Part shown: positions 40,637 to 49,901 of the stretch, piece after piece | Layout: each line of letters begins with the position of its first letter | Position numbering within the stretch: the first letter of the stretch is position 1 | From: JBBITI01 sp963735055 | GTDB lineage: Bacteria; Chloroflexota; Dehalococcoidia; Dehalococcoidales; UBA2162 | Direction: 5' to 3' | NCBI GenBank assembly: GCA_963735055.1 | Contig: CAVTJN010000022.1 | Span: forward strand, 1 to 64,000 | DNA length: 64,000 nucleotides | The notes under the pieces: generated by a model | What the model was told of the DNA's origin: nothing | Databases searched by the model: none | Seen by the model: the letters and a program-made list of their open reading frames with translations, nothing else | Program-made: the position numbers and the translations under genes

Positions 40637-41332
40637 TCAAGGAAGGTACAGAATCCGCCCGCAACTGCTGCACTGGACCAGAGACCCGCCCCGGGCGCGC
40701 TGCAATTCCGAGGAGGGTAAAGAGATCCGGCACCCGCGGCATATACCCTGCTCTACCCGGGCCACGGCGGACCCTTTTTGCCGCCGCAGCGACCGATACG
40801 TTTGCAATGCTTGGGTGTCGATGCCGCGCGCCAGTTCCTGTTGCTTGTCGGCCAGGCCGGCCAAAGCTTTCCTTTCGCTCTCGATGTTCCGGTTCAGATC
40901 GACCTGGCGCGAGGCCCATTCCGCTTCGACACTTTGCAGCTCCGCCTTCAGTCGCGAGACGCTGGCGCGGCCGGACTCGATCTGTTCCATCATGGCCAGG
41001 GATCGGTCCTCCAACTGAGTGCGCCGCGCTTTCAGGGCAGACACTTCCTGCTGCAGGCTCGATAGTTCCTTGGGGACCCGTATCCGTCCGCTGTACAGGT
41101 CCTTCTCGAAATTGCCCTGTTTCCCGCTAATGTCCTCGATTTCCCATTCCAGCGAGCGCTGTTCGGCCGTAACGACGTCCAGCCGCTGCTGCTCTTCGGC
41201 CAAACCGCTCCGGACGCGGCGCAGGCCTTCACTTTCGCCAAGCTCGGCGGTCATCTGCCTGACGGCCTTCTCCCTGGCTTCGGTCTGGAGGTCCACCTCT
41301 TGAAGCTCGAACAACTGCCGCGCGACACTCAT
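40637..41332 (-). CDS. C4-type zinc ribbon coiled-coil protein
   Basis: Intact, 231 residues. About 180 residues form a long coiled-coil hairpin (EEQQRLDVVTAEQRSLEWEI, KELSSLQQEVSALKARRTQL), followed by a C-terminal zinc ribbon with CRGC and CSSC. This is the CT398/DUF164-type architecture found across bacteria, proposed to act in RNA- or secretion-related complexes, with no fixed biochemical role. It is divergent from guaA and lies 80 bases from the RNase H-like gene. Confidence 0.8.
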   Translation of the reverse strand: MSVARQLFELQEVDLQTEAREKAVRQMTAELGESEGLRRVRSGLAEEQQRLDVVTAEQRSLEWEIEDISGKQGNFEKDLYSGRIRVPKELSSLQQEVSALKARRTQLEDRSLAMMEQIESGRASVSRLKAELQSVEAEWASRQVDLNRNIESERKALAGLADKQQELARGIDTQALQTYRSLRRQKGSAVARVEQGICRGCRISLPSSELQRARGGSLVQCSSCGRILYLP

Positions 41333-41385
41333 TTTTGCTCCTGTATTCTATACCAACAGACTGGGCATGGCAACGGCGCACGTCA

Positions 41386-41414
41386 TTGGTTTCGTCTCAG
41401 GCTGATGGTATAAT
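41386..41414 (+). promoter_or_regulatory. Promoter of guaA
   Basis: TTGGTT (41386-41391), a 17-base spacer and TATAAT (41409-41414), with an extended TGG before the -10. It lies 35 bases before the guaA ATG. No attenuator or purine riboswitch structure is visible in the short leader. Confidence 0.65.
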
Positions 41415-41448
41415 GAACGGATAAAAGCGCAGGAGGTCCGCTCAGGCA

Positions 41449-43155
41449 ATGACTGAACTGGAGCCGGGCAAGGACGAGGGCCGGCTGACAGGACCTCCCC
41501 GCCAAGCGCGACACGTGTCCGCCAGTGGCGATGTCGAAGTCGCCGGCTACCTCAAGGAGGCAGAGCTGAAGCACGGGGCGGTACCAGTCCCGCTTCAGGA
41601 AACAGCGGCCGGCGGCGAGCGCGAATCCATCATCCTTATCGACTTTGGCTCCCAGTACAGTCTGCTCATTGCCCGCCGCGTCCGCGAGTGCAGCGTCTAC
41701 TGTGAGATCGTGGGCCACGAAACTCCCTGGGAGAAAGTTGCCCCGCTGAACCCCCGAGGCATCATTCTGTCCGGGGGCCCCGCCAGCGTCTACAGTCCGG
41801 GGGCGCCCATGGCCCCGTCCTGGGTCTACGAAAGCGGCCTTCCCATACTGGGCATCTGTTACGGCATGCAGCTCCTCACACAACAACTGGGCGGGCGGGT
41901 CGCCCCGGGGACGAAGCAGGAGTACGGGCACGCCCGGCTCCATCTCGACCAGACCGACTCCCCTCTTTTCGCCGGTGTGGGAAATGAGCTGACGGTCTGG
42001 ATGAGTCACGGCGACCGTATCGAGGCGATGCCGGCCGGATTCATTTCCCTGGCCCACACCGAGAATTCCCCGGTGGCCGTCATCGGTGACGGGAACGGCA
42101 TATTCGGACTCCAGTTCCATCCCGAGGTGATACATACCCCCGACGGGAAGGCCATCCTCCGGAATTTCGCCTACCGGGTATGCAAGTGCCAGGGGAACTG
42201 GACGCCAGGCAACTTCATCAACGACAGTATCGACCGAATACGCACTCAGGTGGGCACTGGCAAGGTCATCAGCGCCATTTCAGGCGGGGTGGATTCGGCG
42301 GTCGTTTCAGCCCTCATCCACAAGGCGATCGGCGACCAGCTCACCTGTATTTTCGTGGACAACGGCCTTTTGCGCCGGGAAGAGGTCGATCGGGTGTTCG
42401 GCTTCTTGAGCCGCAATATGGGCATGCCGATACGGCATGCCGACGCCGCGTCGAGGTTCTTGAGGAGACTGAAGGGGGTGGTCGATCCGGAGACCAAACG
42501 GAAAGTCATCGGCGAGGAGTTCATAAGGGTTTTTGAAGAGCAAGCCAATAGTATCGGCCGGGTAGACTTCCTGGCTCAAGGCACGCTCTATCCGGACGTG
42601 ATCGAAAGTGCCTCCTCGGGCATCAAGGCAGCGGCCAAGATAAAATCACACCACAACGTGGGCGGGTTGCCTTCAGAGATGGCACTCAAACTAGTCGAAC
42701 CCGTCAGATACCTGTTCAAGGACGAGGTGCGGCGGGTGGGGATAGAGCTTGGTCTGCCCGAGGACATGGTCTGGCGACAGCCGTTCCCGGGTCCCGGGCT
42801 GGCGGTCAGGATCATCGGCGAGGTCACCTGGGAGAAGCTCGAACTCCTTCGCTCAGCCGACGCGGTGGTGATGGATGAGATTGAGAAGGCCGGGCTTTAC
42901 CGGCAACTCTGGCAGAGCTTCGCCGTGCTCACCGACGTCCACAGCGTGGGCGTGATGGGCGACTATCGCACCTACGGCTATATGGTCGCGGTGCGCGCCG
43001 TCACCAGCGAAGATGCCATGACGGCCGATTGGGCCCGTATACCGTTCGAAGTCCTGGCCCGAATTTCGAACCGGATCGTCAACGAGGTCCCGGGCGTCAA
43101 CCGGGTGGTTTACGATATTACGTCCAAACCACCGTCAACAATCGAGTGGGAGTAG
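41449..43155 (+). CDS. guaA: GMP synthase (glutamine-hydrolysing)
   Basis: Intact, 568 residues; AGGAGG lies at 41431-41436. It converts XMP, glutamine and ATP to GMP. Domains: a glutamine amidotransferase with LIDFGSQYSLLIARRVRE, the catalytic Cys in GICYGMQLL and the His in GLQFHPEV; an ATP-pyrophosphatase P-loop, SGGVDSAV; and a C-terminal dimerisation domain ending VVYDITSKPPSTIEWE. Unlike typical GuaA, about 57 extra residues precede the amidotransferase (MTELEPGKDEGRLTGPPRQA onward). The strong promoter and ribosome site support this start. purD follows 98 bases downstream. Confidence 0.95.
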   Translation: MTELEPGKDEGRLTGPPRQARHVSASGDVEVAGYLKEAELKHGAVPVPLQETAAGGERESIILIDFGSQYSLLIARRVRECSVYCEIVGHETPWEKVAPLNPRGIILSGGPASVYSPGAPMAPSWVYESGLPILGICYGMQLLTQQLGGRVAPGTKQEYGHARLHLDQTDSPLFAGVGNELTVWMSHGDRIEAMPAGFISLAHTENSPVAVIGDGNGIFGLQFHPEVIHTPDGKAILRNFAYRVCKCQGNWTPGNFINDSIDRIRTQVGTGKVISAISGGVDSAVVSALIHKAIGDQLTCIFVDNGLLRREEVDRVFGFLSRNMGMPIRHADAASRFLRRLKGVVDPETKRKVIGEEFIRVFEEQANSIGRVDFLAQGTLYPDVIESASSGIKAAAKIKSHHNVGGLPSEMALKLVEPVRYLFKDEVRRVGIELGLPEDMVWRQPFPGPGLAVRIIGEVTWEKLELLRSADAVVMDEIEKAGLYRQLWQSFAVLTDVHSVGVMGDYRTYGYMVAVRAVTSEDAMTADWARIPFEVLARISNRIVNEVPGVNRVVYDITSKPPSTIEWE

Positions 43156-43252
43156 CGGCCATATCGGGCGTACCGCTGGCCCAACCCCGGATGTCCGGGA
43201 GTTCGCAGTCTCGATAGAACATGCCGGCCAGCCCTGAATTGGAGGACAGCCT

Positions 43253-44521
43253 TTGAAAGTACTGGTCGTTGGCAGCGGCGCTCGAGAACACACACTGGTC
43301 TGGAAGCTGGCCCAGAGCAAGCGGGTCCAGGAGATCTACGTCGCCCCGGGCAACGCCGGTACGGCGGCAATCGGCATCAACCTGAGCATACCGGTGATGG
43401 ATTTCGAGGCGATGGGGAAGGCAGTCACTGAAAAACGCATTGACCTCGTCGTCGTCGGCCCCGACGACCCCCTCGGCGCCGGAATCGTCGACCACTTCCA
43501 GAAAGCGGGCATCCCCGCCTTCGGCCCCAACCGGAAGGCAGCCCAACTGGAATCCAGCAAGGTATTCGCCAAGGACCTGATGCACAAGTACGGTATTCCC
43601 TGCGCCCGGAGCGTCAGTTTCAGCGATTTCGCGGCGGCCCGGGAATACGTAACGACAAAGCGGACGCCGGTGTGGATCAAGACCGACGGGCTGGCCGCGG
43701 GAAAAGGGGCGGTCTTTGCCGACACCGTCCCCCGGGCAGTTGAGATACTATCTTCGATGATGGAGGCCAGGATATTCGGGGCTTCCGGAGAGAAAGTGGT
43801 GGTCGAAGATGTACTGGTGGGCCGGGAAATGAGCGCCTTCATCATCACGGACGGCCGGGCAATCGCCCCGGTAGTGCCGGCCTGCGACTACAAACGGGTA
43901 TTCGACGGAAACCGGGGGCCGAACACCGGGGGCATGGGCAGCTATTCACCACCCTCCTTTGTCACGCCGGCCCTGGAGAAGCGGGTTATGTCGGTGGTCA
44001 TGGAGCCGGTGGTAAGAGCCATGGAACAGGAAGGGCGGCGGTACCAGGGAGTGATCTACGGCGGGCTGATGATCGATAACGGCGAACCGAGTGTCATCGA
44101 GTTCAACTCGAGATTCGGTGACCCGGAATGCCAGGTCATCTTGCCGCGGCTCCATTCCGACCTCATCGACCTTGTCCTCGGAACGGTGCACGGCACTCTG
44201 AAGTCGACGGTGCCGACGTGGTCCGATGAAGCCTGCGTCGGGGTGGCGCTGGCCTCGGGAGGGTATCCCGAGAAGTACGACACGGGATTCCCGATCAGCG
44301 GCTTGGGGGACGTTGACAAAGACATCCTCGTCTTTCACGCCGGGACCAGGGCAGGCGCCGGGGCGGGGGAGATCCTGACCAATGGGGGCCGCGTCCTCAC
44401 TGTGGTGGCGCGAGCGAAGACGCTCAAAGAGGCCCGGGAAAGGGTTTATGACAATGTCCCCAGGATTCATTTCAACGGGTGCCATTACCGGACGGACATC
44501 GCACTGGTCAAAGACGAATAG
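43253..44521 (+). CDS. purD: Phosphoribosylamine-glycine ligase (GAR synthetase)
   Basis: Intact, 422 residues from a TTG start with GGAGG upstream. It joins glycine to 5-phosphoribosylamine using ATP, the second step of purine synthesis. Family signs: KVLVVGSGAREHTLVWKLAQ at the start, the ATP-grasp core with IKTDGLAAGKGAVF, the GARS signature RFGDPECQ, and GPNTGGMGSYSPP. The length matches the family. It is in a purine cluster with guaA, purE and purB. Confidence 0.95.
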   Translation: MKVLVVGSGAREHTLVWKLAQSKRVQEIYVAPGNAGTAAIGINLSIPVMDFEAMGKAVTEKRIDLVVVGPDDPLGAGIVDHFQKAGIPAFGPNRKAAQLESSKVFAKDLMHKYGIPCARSVSFSDFAAAREYVTTKRTPVWIKTDGLAAGKGAVFADTVPRAVEILSSMMEARIFGASGEKVVVEDVLVGREMSAFIITDGRAIAPVVPACDYKRVFDGNRGPNTGGMGSYSPPSFVTPALEKRVMSVVMEPVVRAMEQEGRRYQGVIYGGLMIDNGEPSVIEFNSRFGDPECQVILPRLHSDLIDLVLGTVHGTLKSTVPTWSDEACVGVALASGGYPEKYDTGFPISGLGDVDKDILVFHAGTRAGAGAGEILTNGGRVLTVVARAKTLKEARERVYDNVPRIHFNGCHYRTDIALVKDE

Positions 44522-44681
44522 CCAGTCGCCCCGGATTGGCCGAATCGTGCAAGAAGCTGTCACTAACGACCCATTGCTGGTAAAATGGCAGTGTGCGCGT
44601 GAGCATCGGTAGCCACGTTCAAGGAAGGTCACCTCGCCCCGGCGACAGCAGCGGCCGGACTCGCGGTGAAGAGGTAGGAAG

Positions 44682-45146
44682 ATGGCACTAGTCGGTGTAG
44701 TCATGGGCTCCAAGTCCGATGCCGAAGCGGTCCAGCCTGGTTTGGCTGTGCTCAAAGAGCTTGGCATTGAGTACGAAGTCAACGTTATATCGGCCCACCG
44801 CACCCCGGACAAGGCGAGGGACTACGGGATGTCGGCCCGCACCCGGGGTCTTGAGGTCATCATTGCCGCCGCCGGCGGGGCCGCGCATCTGCCCGGCGTG
44901 CTGGCGAGCTGGACAACCCTGCCGGTCATCGGCGTGCCATTGCCCGGCACCGATCTCAATGGAGTTGACGCCCTCTACGCCATGGTACAAATGCCGGCGG
45001 GAATTCCGGTGGCCACGGTAGCGATCGGCGCGGCCGGCGTGAGGAACGCCGCCTATTTGTCGGCCGAGATCCTCGGGCTGCGCCATGAGCCCATACGTCA
45101 AGCCTACGACAAGTACCGGGCAAGCCTTCGAGGAGAGAGCAAATGA
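44682..45146 (+). CDS. purE: N5-carboxyaminoimidazole ribonucleotide mutase
   Basis: Intact, 154 residues. It converts N5-CAIR to CAIR in purine synthesis. GVVMGSKSDAEAV at the start and SAHRTPDK with the catalytic His, followed by GAAHLPGVLA, are diagnostic of class I PurE. No purK is present in the window, so either purK is elsewhere or the enzyme uses another route. The stop overlaps the purB start by four bases (ATGA). Confidence 0.95.
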   Translation: MALVGVVMGSKSDAEAVQPGLAVLKELGIEYEVNVISAHRTPDKARDYGMSARTRGLEVIIAAAGGAAHLPGVLASWTTLPVIGVPLPGTDLNGVDALYAMVQMPAGIPVATVAIGAAGVRNAAYLSAEILGLRHEPIRQAYDKYRASLRGESK

Positions 45147-46438
45147 TCGAGCGTTACTCCCGCCCGCGCATGAAGCGGGTGTGGTCCGACGAGAACAAAT
45201 TCGATAAGTGGCTGCAGGTCGAGATCGCGGCCTGTGAGGCATGGGCGGACCTTGGTGTCGTGCCCCAATCTGCCATGCCGGCCATTCGCAAAGCCCGCGT
45301 CGACCTGAAGCGGATGAACGAGATCCTCAAAGAGACTCACCACGACATGACCGCCTTCCTGAGGGCGGTGGCGGAGGGGTTGGGCGAGGAATCACGGTTC
45401 ATGCACTTTGGAATGACTTCTTCAGACGTTATGGACACCGCGCTCAGCCTGCAGATGGTCGAGGCCGCGGACCTGCTTACCGAAGATATGCATGACCTCA
45501 TCAAGGTGTTGTCTGATATGGCTGTCAAACACAAACTGACGCCGATGATCGGACGAACGCACGGCGTGCATGCCGAGCCCATTTCCTTCGGCCTGAAGCT
45601 GGCCATCTGGGTCGAAGAGATGAAGCGCAACGTGAAACGCCTGGAGGATGCCCGCGGCGTGATCGCCGTCGGCAAGATCTCGGGGGCCGTGGGAACATAT
45701 GCCACGCTGTCTCCCGAGCTCGAAGTGAAAGCCTGTGCCCGCCTCGGTCTTACCCCGGCACCGGTGTCCAGTCAGGTCCTCCAGCGGGACCGGCACGCCC
45801 AGTTCATGATGACACTGGCCATCGCCGCCAGTTCGCTGGAGAAGTTCGCCACCGAAGTCCGCGGGCTGCAGCGCACCGAGACCCGCGAGATGGAAGAACC
45901 TTTTTCTGCAGGGCAGACCGGCTCGTCGGCCATGCCCCATAAGCGCAATCCGGAACTGTGCGAAAGAGTGTGCGGCCTTGCCCGCCTGGTGCGCGGCTAC
46001 GCGGTGACCGCGATGGAGAACATCACCCTCTGGCACGAGCGTGACATCAGCCATTCTTCGACCGAGCGGATTATTCTGCCCGACGGCTGCCTGGTGCTCG
46101 ACTACTCGCTATCGGTGTTCACCTCGGTCATGAAGGGCCTGATCGTCTACCCCGGGAAGATGAAGGAGAATATCGAAATCACCCACGGGCTGGTGTTTTC
46201 CCAGCGCGTGATGCTGGCGCTAATCGATAAGGGCCTGAGCCGTCAGGCAGCGTACGAAACGGTCCAGCGTCATGCGATGAAGTCCTGGGCCAACGGTGAG
46301 GATTTCCTGGGCCTTCTCAAAGCTGACGGTGAAGTCACGTCGGTCTTGCCTGCCGCAGAACTCGCAAAGCTGTTTGACTATGGCTACTATCTGAGACACG
46401 TCGACGAGATTTTCCGGCGTCTCGGTTTGGATAGATAG
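45143..46438 (+). CDS. purB: Adenylosuccinate lyase
   Basis: Intact, 431 residues. It cleaves SAICAR and adenylosuccinate, acting twice in purine synthesis. The lyase superfamily signature GSSAMPHKRNPELCE with the catalytic Ser loop, plus MHFGMTSSDVMDTA and MIGRTHGVHAEPISFG with the catalytic His, are present. Start ATG 45143 is coupled to purE. Confidence 0.95.
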   Translation: MIERYSRPRMKRVWSDENKFDKWLQVEIAACEAWADLGVVPQSAMPAIRKARVDLKRMNEILKETHHDMTAFLRAVAEGLGEESRFMHFGMTSSDVMDTALSLQMVEAADLLTEDMHDLIKVLSDMAVKHKLTPMIGRTHGVHAEPISFGLKLAIWVEEMKRNVKRLEDARGVIAVGKISGAVGTYATLSPELEVKACARLGLTPAPVSSQVLQRDRHAQFMMTLAIAASSLEKFATEVRGLQRTETREMEEPFSAGQTGSSAMPHKRNPELCERVCGLARLVRGYAVTAMENITLWHERDISHSSTERIILPDGCLVLDYSLSVFTSVMKGLIVYPGKMKENIEITHGLVFSQRVMLALIDKGLSRQAAYETVQRHAMKSWANGEDFLGLLKADGEVTSVLPAAELAKLFDYGYYLRHVDEIFRRLGLDR

Positions 46439-46473
46439 AGACGCAGGCAGCCCGGTTTTCCGGAAGTGGCGCG

Positions 46474-47226
46474 ATGCAGTTGTTTCTTCGCAACGAAGGC
46501 ATAATCAAGGAAAACATTGTTCAGGTCGTTCCGGGCTTCTACCAGATGACCTTTCACGCGTCCAACGTATTCGTGATTGATGAGGAAAGTATGACGCTCA
46601 TCGACACCGGGTTCCCGGCCACAGTGCCCCGGATCGTCGAGTTCGTCACAAGCCTGCACCGCAAGCCGGGGGATATCAAACTCATTGTGCTCACGCACTG
46701 TCACCCGGACCACGCCGGCGGGCTGCGGGAGCTTAAGAGGCTGACGGGCGCGCGCGTCGCCTGCCACCGGGCCGACATCAGTGGCGCCGGCGGGCCGCTC
46801 CCCTATCCGCGGGCAGTGCAGAAGACGCTGGAGCTTCGTCCCCTGGCAGGGCTGCGCTCCCGGCTGGGAATTACGGCATCGGAGATCGATATGCAGCTCG
46901 GCGGCGGGGAGACACTCGAACCACTCGGGGGTTTGAAAGTGATTCACACCCCGGGGCACACCCCGGGTAGCATCTGCTTGCTCTCCCCGAAGCACCGGCT
47001 GCTGATCGCCGGCGATACCCTGGTGAGACACGGGAATACCATCGTCGCGGCAAGGAAGCCGGTGAGCGTCGACGCTGCTCAGGCGAGTCAATCGGTGAAG
47101 ATCCTGGCGGACGAAGACTTCAACACGGTTTGCTTCGGCCACCATCTGCCAATTGCCGAAAATGCCAAAGACAGGCTGCGCGATCTGATCGCCAGTCTTG
47201 GCAGAGTCAAGAGCAACCGGGAATAA
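46474..47226 (+). CDS. MBL-fold metal-dependent hydrolase
   Basis: Intact, 250 residues. The metallo-beta-lactamase metal site is complete: LTHCHPDHAGG (residues 74-83), HTPGHTPGS (158-166), GDTLVRHGN (180-188) and GHHLP near the end. It resembles glyoxalase II-like or lactonase-like hydrolases. The substrate is not predictable. It sits 36 bases after purB and shortly before rsmD, and may be in the same transcript. Confidence 0.85.
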   Translation: MQLFLRNEGIIKENIVQVVPGFYQMTFHASNVFVIDEESMTLIDTGFPATVPRIVEFVTSLHRKPGDIKLIVLTHCHPDHAGGLRELKRLTGARVACHRADISGAGGPLPYPRAVQKTLELRPLAGLRSRLGITASEIDMQLGGGETLEPLGGLKVIHTPGHTPGSICLLSPKHRLLIAGDTLVRHGNTIVAARKPVSVDAAQASQSVKILADEDFNTVCFGHHLPIAENAKDRLRDLIASLGRVKSNRE

Positions 47227-47230
47227 CGAG

Positions 47231-47791
47231 ATGTGTCCGATGCGAGTCATTTCAGGTACGGCCAAGGGGCGGCACCTCAAGGCCCCGGGACGCCCCACCC
47301 GACCAGCCACCGACCTCGTGCGGGGGGCGATCTTCTCGATTCTCGAGAACATGACCGATGACTGGGACCGCGTCCTTGACCTCTTTTCGGGCAGTGGGGC
47401 GCTCGGCATCGAGGCCTTGAGCCGGGGGGCGGGGTCAGTGGATTTCGTCGAGCGTGCGCCGCAGTGCTGTGATATAATCAAGGAAAATCTGGAAAAGACA
47501 GGGCTCGCCTCCGGCGCTCACGTCTACTGCACCACCGTCGGCAAGGCCCTCTCTTTTTTTGACAAGGAGTACGGAATTATTCTGGTGGATCCACCCTATT
47601 CCGATCCTGCGATCGGCGAGGTTGTGGAGCAGCTGGCCGGGTCTTCCCTGGTTGGGCCGGATACCACCGTTGTCGTCACTCACTCTTCCCGCCTGCCCCT
47701 GGCATCCACTTACGGCGGGCTTCGCATGGTCAAGGAGCATCGTCATGGCGACAGTTCCATCGCAATATACCGAAAGGAGAGCAGGGCATGA
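47231..47791 (+). CDS. rsmD: 16S rRNA (guanine(966)-N(2))-methyltransferase
   Basis: 186 residues from ATG 47231; ATG 47240 (MRVISGTAKG) is a possible alternative. It methylates G966 of 16S rRNA. Motif I VLDLFSGSGALGIEALSRGA and the N6/N2-type catalytic motif VDPPY are present, with the RVISGTAKGRHLKAP start typical of RsmD. It overlaps coaD by ATGA, the common rsmD-coaD pair. Confidence 0.9.
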   Translation: MCPMRVISGTAKGRHLKAPGRPTRPATDLVRGAIFSILENMTDDWDRVLDLFSGSGALGIEALSRGAGSVDFVERAPQCCDIIKENLEKTGLASGAHVYCTTVGKALSFFDKEYGIILVDPPYSDPAIGEVVEQLAGSSLVGPDTTVVVTHSSRLPLASTYGGLRMVKEHRHGDSSIAIYRKESRA

Positions 47792-48273
47792 CCATAGCAG
47801 TCTACCCGGGCAGCTTTGACCCCATCACCAACGGGCATCTGGACATCGCCGCCAGGGCTTCCAGGCTTTTCGAACAGTTGATCATTGGCGTCTATGACAC
47901 ACCCGCCAAGAACCTTATGTTCAACACCCAGGAGCGGGAAGAGCTGGTCCGGCTGTCGATCGCCCATCTGCCGAATGTGCAGGTGAGGCCTTTTACGGGG
48001 CTGACGGTCGACTTCGCACGCCAGATGGGGGCGCGGGCGATGGTGCGCGGCCTCAGGGCACTCACCGATTTCGAGAATGAATTCCAGATGGCGATCATGA
48101 ACAAGAAACTGGCGCCCGACTGTGAAGTGGTGTGCTTGATGAGCAATCTCAAGTACCAGTTCCTCAGTGCCAGTCTGCTCAAAGAGGTAGCCAATTTGGG
48201 CGGTGACATTGAAGACCTGGTGCCCAAACCGGTCGCGGCCGCCTTGAAACGGAGAATTCCCACCAGGCTCTAA
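47788..48273 (+). CDS. coaD: Phosphopantetheine adenylyltransferase
   Basis: Intact, 161 residues. It transfers AMP to 4'-phosphopantetheine in coenzyme A synthesis. The nucleotidyltransferase motif GSFDPITNGHLDI lies at the N-terminus, MVRGLRALTDFENEFQMAIM in the middle, and FLSASLLKEVANLGGD replaces the usual ISSS motif. The length is normal for CoaD. Confidence 0.95.
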   Translation: MTIAVYPGSFDPITNGHLDIAARASRLFEQLIIGVYDTPAKNLMFNTQEREELVRLSIAHLPNVQVRPFTGLTVDFARQMGARAMVRGLRALTDFENEFQMAIMNKKLAPDCEVVCLMSNLKYQFLSASLLKEVANLGGDIEDLVPKPVAAALKRRIPTRL

Positions 48274-48310
48274 GTCTCTGGCCAGCAATAAACAACTAGG
48301 AGGAAGTTAC

Positions 48311-48571
48311 ATGGCATTCAAGATCACCGAGGATTGCATTAGCTGTGGCGCTTGTGAGCCCGAATGCCCCAATCAGGCAATCAAGGAAGGGGACACCATA
48401 TACGTGATTGACCCCGCCCGTTGTACTGAGTGCATCGGTTCTCATCCGGCGTCCCGTTGCGTCGAGGTCTGCCCGGTGGACGCCCCAAAGCTTGACCCCG
48501 CCCATAAGGAGAGCCGTGACCAGCTCTTGGCAAAATGGAAGGCCCTCCACCCCGGACAAACGCCGAAGTAA
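48311..48571 (+). CDS. 2[4Fe-4S] ferredoxin, YfhL/Alvin type
   Basis: 86 residues with AGGAGG 10 bases upstream. The first cluster motif is CISCGACEPECP; the second is CTECIGSHPASRCVEVCP, in which eight residues separate the second and third Cys. That insertion marks the Alvin/YfhL-type ferredoxins of low potential. It carries single electrons in the cytoplasm. The partner enzyme is not indicated. A hairpin follows at 48589-48621. Confidence 0.9.
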   Translation: MAFKITEDCISCGACEPECPNQAIKEGDTIYVIDPARCTECIGSHPASRCVEVCPVDAPKLDPAHKESRDQLLAKWKALHPGQTPK

Positions 48572-48588
48572 CCGGGAGGGACCATGTC

Positions 48589-48621
48589 ACGGGCTGAGCT
48601 TGGAGTCCAAGCTTAGCCCGT
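48589..48621. terminator. Bidirectional terminator hairpin
   Basis: A 15-bp stem with one G-U pair (arms 48589-48603 and 48607-48621) and an AGT loop lies between the convergent ferredoxin and ABC permease genes. The following T run is short on both strands. Confidence 0.65.
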
Positions 48622-48650
48622 TGCCGTTTGGAGCCGCGTCCCGAACGCGA

Positions 48651-49901
48651 TCATCCGTAGTGCAATGCGTCGATCGGATTCAGTCTGGCCGCCCGCATGG
48701 CCGGGTAGATCCCCGAAGCAAGACCGATGAACAGGGACACGGATACCGCCAAGACTACGATGTCCGGTGAGACCACGGCTTGTATCTTAATGCCCGAGAA
48801 CTGCAGATGGGACACGGCGAAGGCAATCGCCCAACCCCCCAGGATGCCGATGCCGCCGCCGGCGAGGCTCAACACGGCGGCTTCGATCAGAAATTGACTC
48901 AGGATATCCCGCCGCTTTGCCCCTACCGCCTTACGGATGCCGATCTCCCGCGTTCGCTCGGTCACGGACACGAGCATGATGTTCATGATGCCAATCCCCC
49001 CGACGAGCAGCGAGATTCCGGCAATCGCGCTCAGAAAGATGGTGAACACGCCGGTCACCTGGCTGAAAATGTCCAATACCTGCTCCTGACTCACCACGGC
49101 GAAATCCGCCTTCTGGTCGTCGCCAATCCGGTGCCGGCGGCGCAGAACGGCATCGATTTCGTCGGTAACATCGCTGATCGTTTCCGAACTCGCCGCCTTC
49201 ACCGAGATTGACTGTACCGCGTCTTGCCCCGCCGGCGTGCGATTGGTGAACAGCCGCGTCTGAAAGGTGGTGATGGGCGTGACCACCACGTCGTCGAGAC
49301 TCATGCCCATCATCGCCCCGCCCTTGGCCTGCAGCACTCCGATGACGGTGAACCTGATGCCCTTGAGCTTCACGTTCTGACCCAGGGGATCTCTGGGTCC
49401 AAAAAGGTCCCGGGCGACCTCACTACCAAGGACGATAACCGAGTCGCGGGACGCCACATGCCGGTCGGACAGGAATTGGCCCGACTGGATACTGTAGTTG
49501 TAGGCGAGCAGGTATTCAGGGGTGGCCCCGTGGATCACCGCTCTCTTAGTATCACCCCCGTAGCTGACCTCAACAAAATTCTCGTTGACCGGGGCCACGG
49601 CAACCACCGAGGGGATACGCTCGAGCGCGGTTGCGTCATCCAGGGTTAGCGAGGCGGTGGCATACCCCGGAGCAAGCGCCGCCATCCCAGAGGTCTCAGA
49701 CGAACTCGGCATGACGTACAGGACGTTGGTTCCAAGTTGTTCAAAAGTGGACGCTACTGTAGCCTGGGCGCCCCTCCCCAGCGACATCAGGGATATCACC
49801 GCCCCGACGCCGATGATAATGCCGAGCATGGTCAACGCCGAGCGCATCTTGTTTGAGAGCAGGGACCGTACGGCGATGATGAGGGCCTCGATCAGTTTCA
49901 T
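48651..49901 (-). CDS. MacB-type ABC permease
   Basis: Intact, 416 residues. An N-terminal helix (ALTMLGIIIGVGAVISLMSL), a large extracytoplasmic MacB_PCD domain, and three C-terminal FtsX helices with RTREIGIRKAVGAKRRDILS are present. It ends SGIYPAMRAARLNPIDALHYG, the usual finish of the family. With the ATPase (4-base overlap) and the adaptor upstream it forms a MacAB-like export system, for example for peptides, lipoproteins or toxic compounds. Confidence 0.9.
   Translation of the reverse strand: MKLIEALIIAVRSLLSNKMRSALTMLGIIIGVGAVISLMSLGRGAQATVASTFEQLGTNVLYVMPSSSETSGMAALAPGYATASLTLDDATALERIPSVVAVAPVNENFVEVSYGGDTKRAVIHGATPEYLLAYNYSIQSGQFLSDRHVASRDSVIVLGSEVARDLFGPRDPLGQNVKLKGIRFTVIGVLQAKGGAMMGMSLDDVVVTPITTFQTRLFTNRTPAGQDAVQSISVKAASSETISDVTDEIDAVLRRRHRIGDDQKADFAVVSQEQVLDIFSQVTGVFTIFLSAIAGISLLVGGIGIMNIMLVSVTERTREIGIRKAVGAKRRDILSQFLIEAAVLSLAGGGIGILGGWAIAFAVSHLQFSGIKIQAVVSPDIVVLAVSVSLFIGLASGIYPAMRAARLNPIDALHYG

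Noticed and set aside
41340..41448. Purine riboswitch or attenuator before guaA
   Set aside because: The leader after the promoter is only about 30 bases, too short for a riboswitch, and no hairpin with a T run is visible.
48311..48571. Ferredoxin considered as a polyferredoxin fragment or nitrogenase-associated protein
   Set aside because: The length and the eight-residue insertion in the second motif match the free-standing Alvin/YfhL type exactly; no nif genes are nearby.
48780..49649. Two plus-strand frames opposite the MacB-type permease
   Set aside because: They are antisense to a complete, well-conserved permease with helices in the right places. No start signals are visible.
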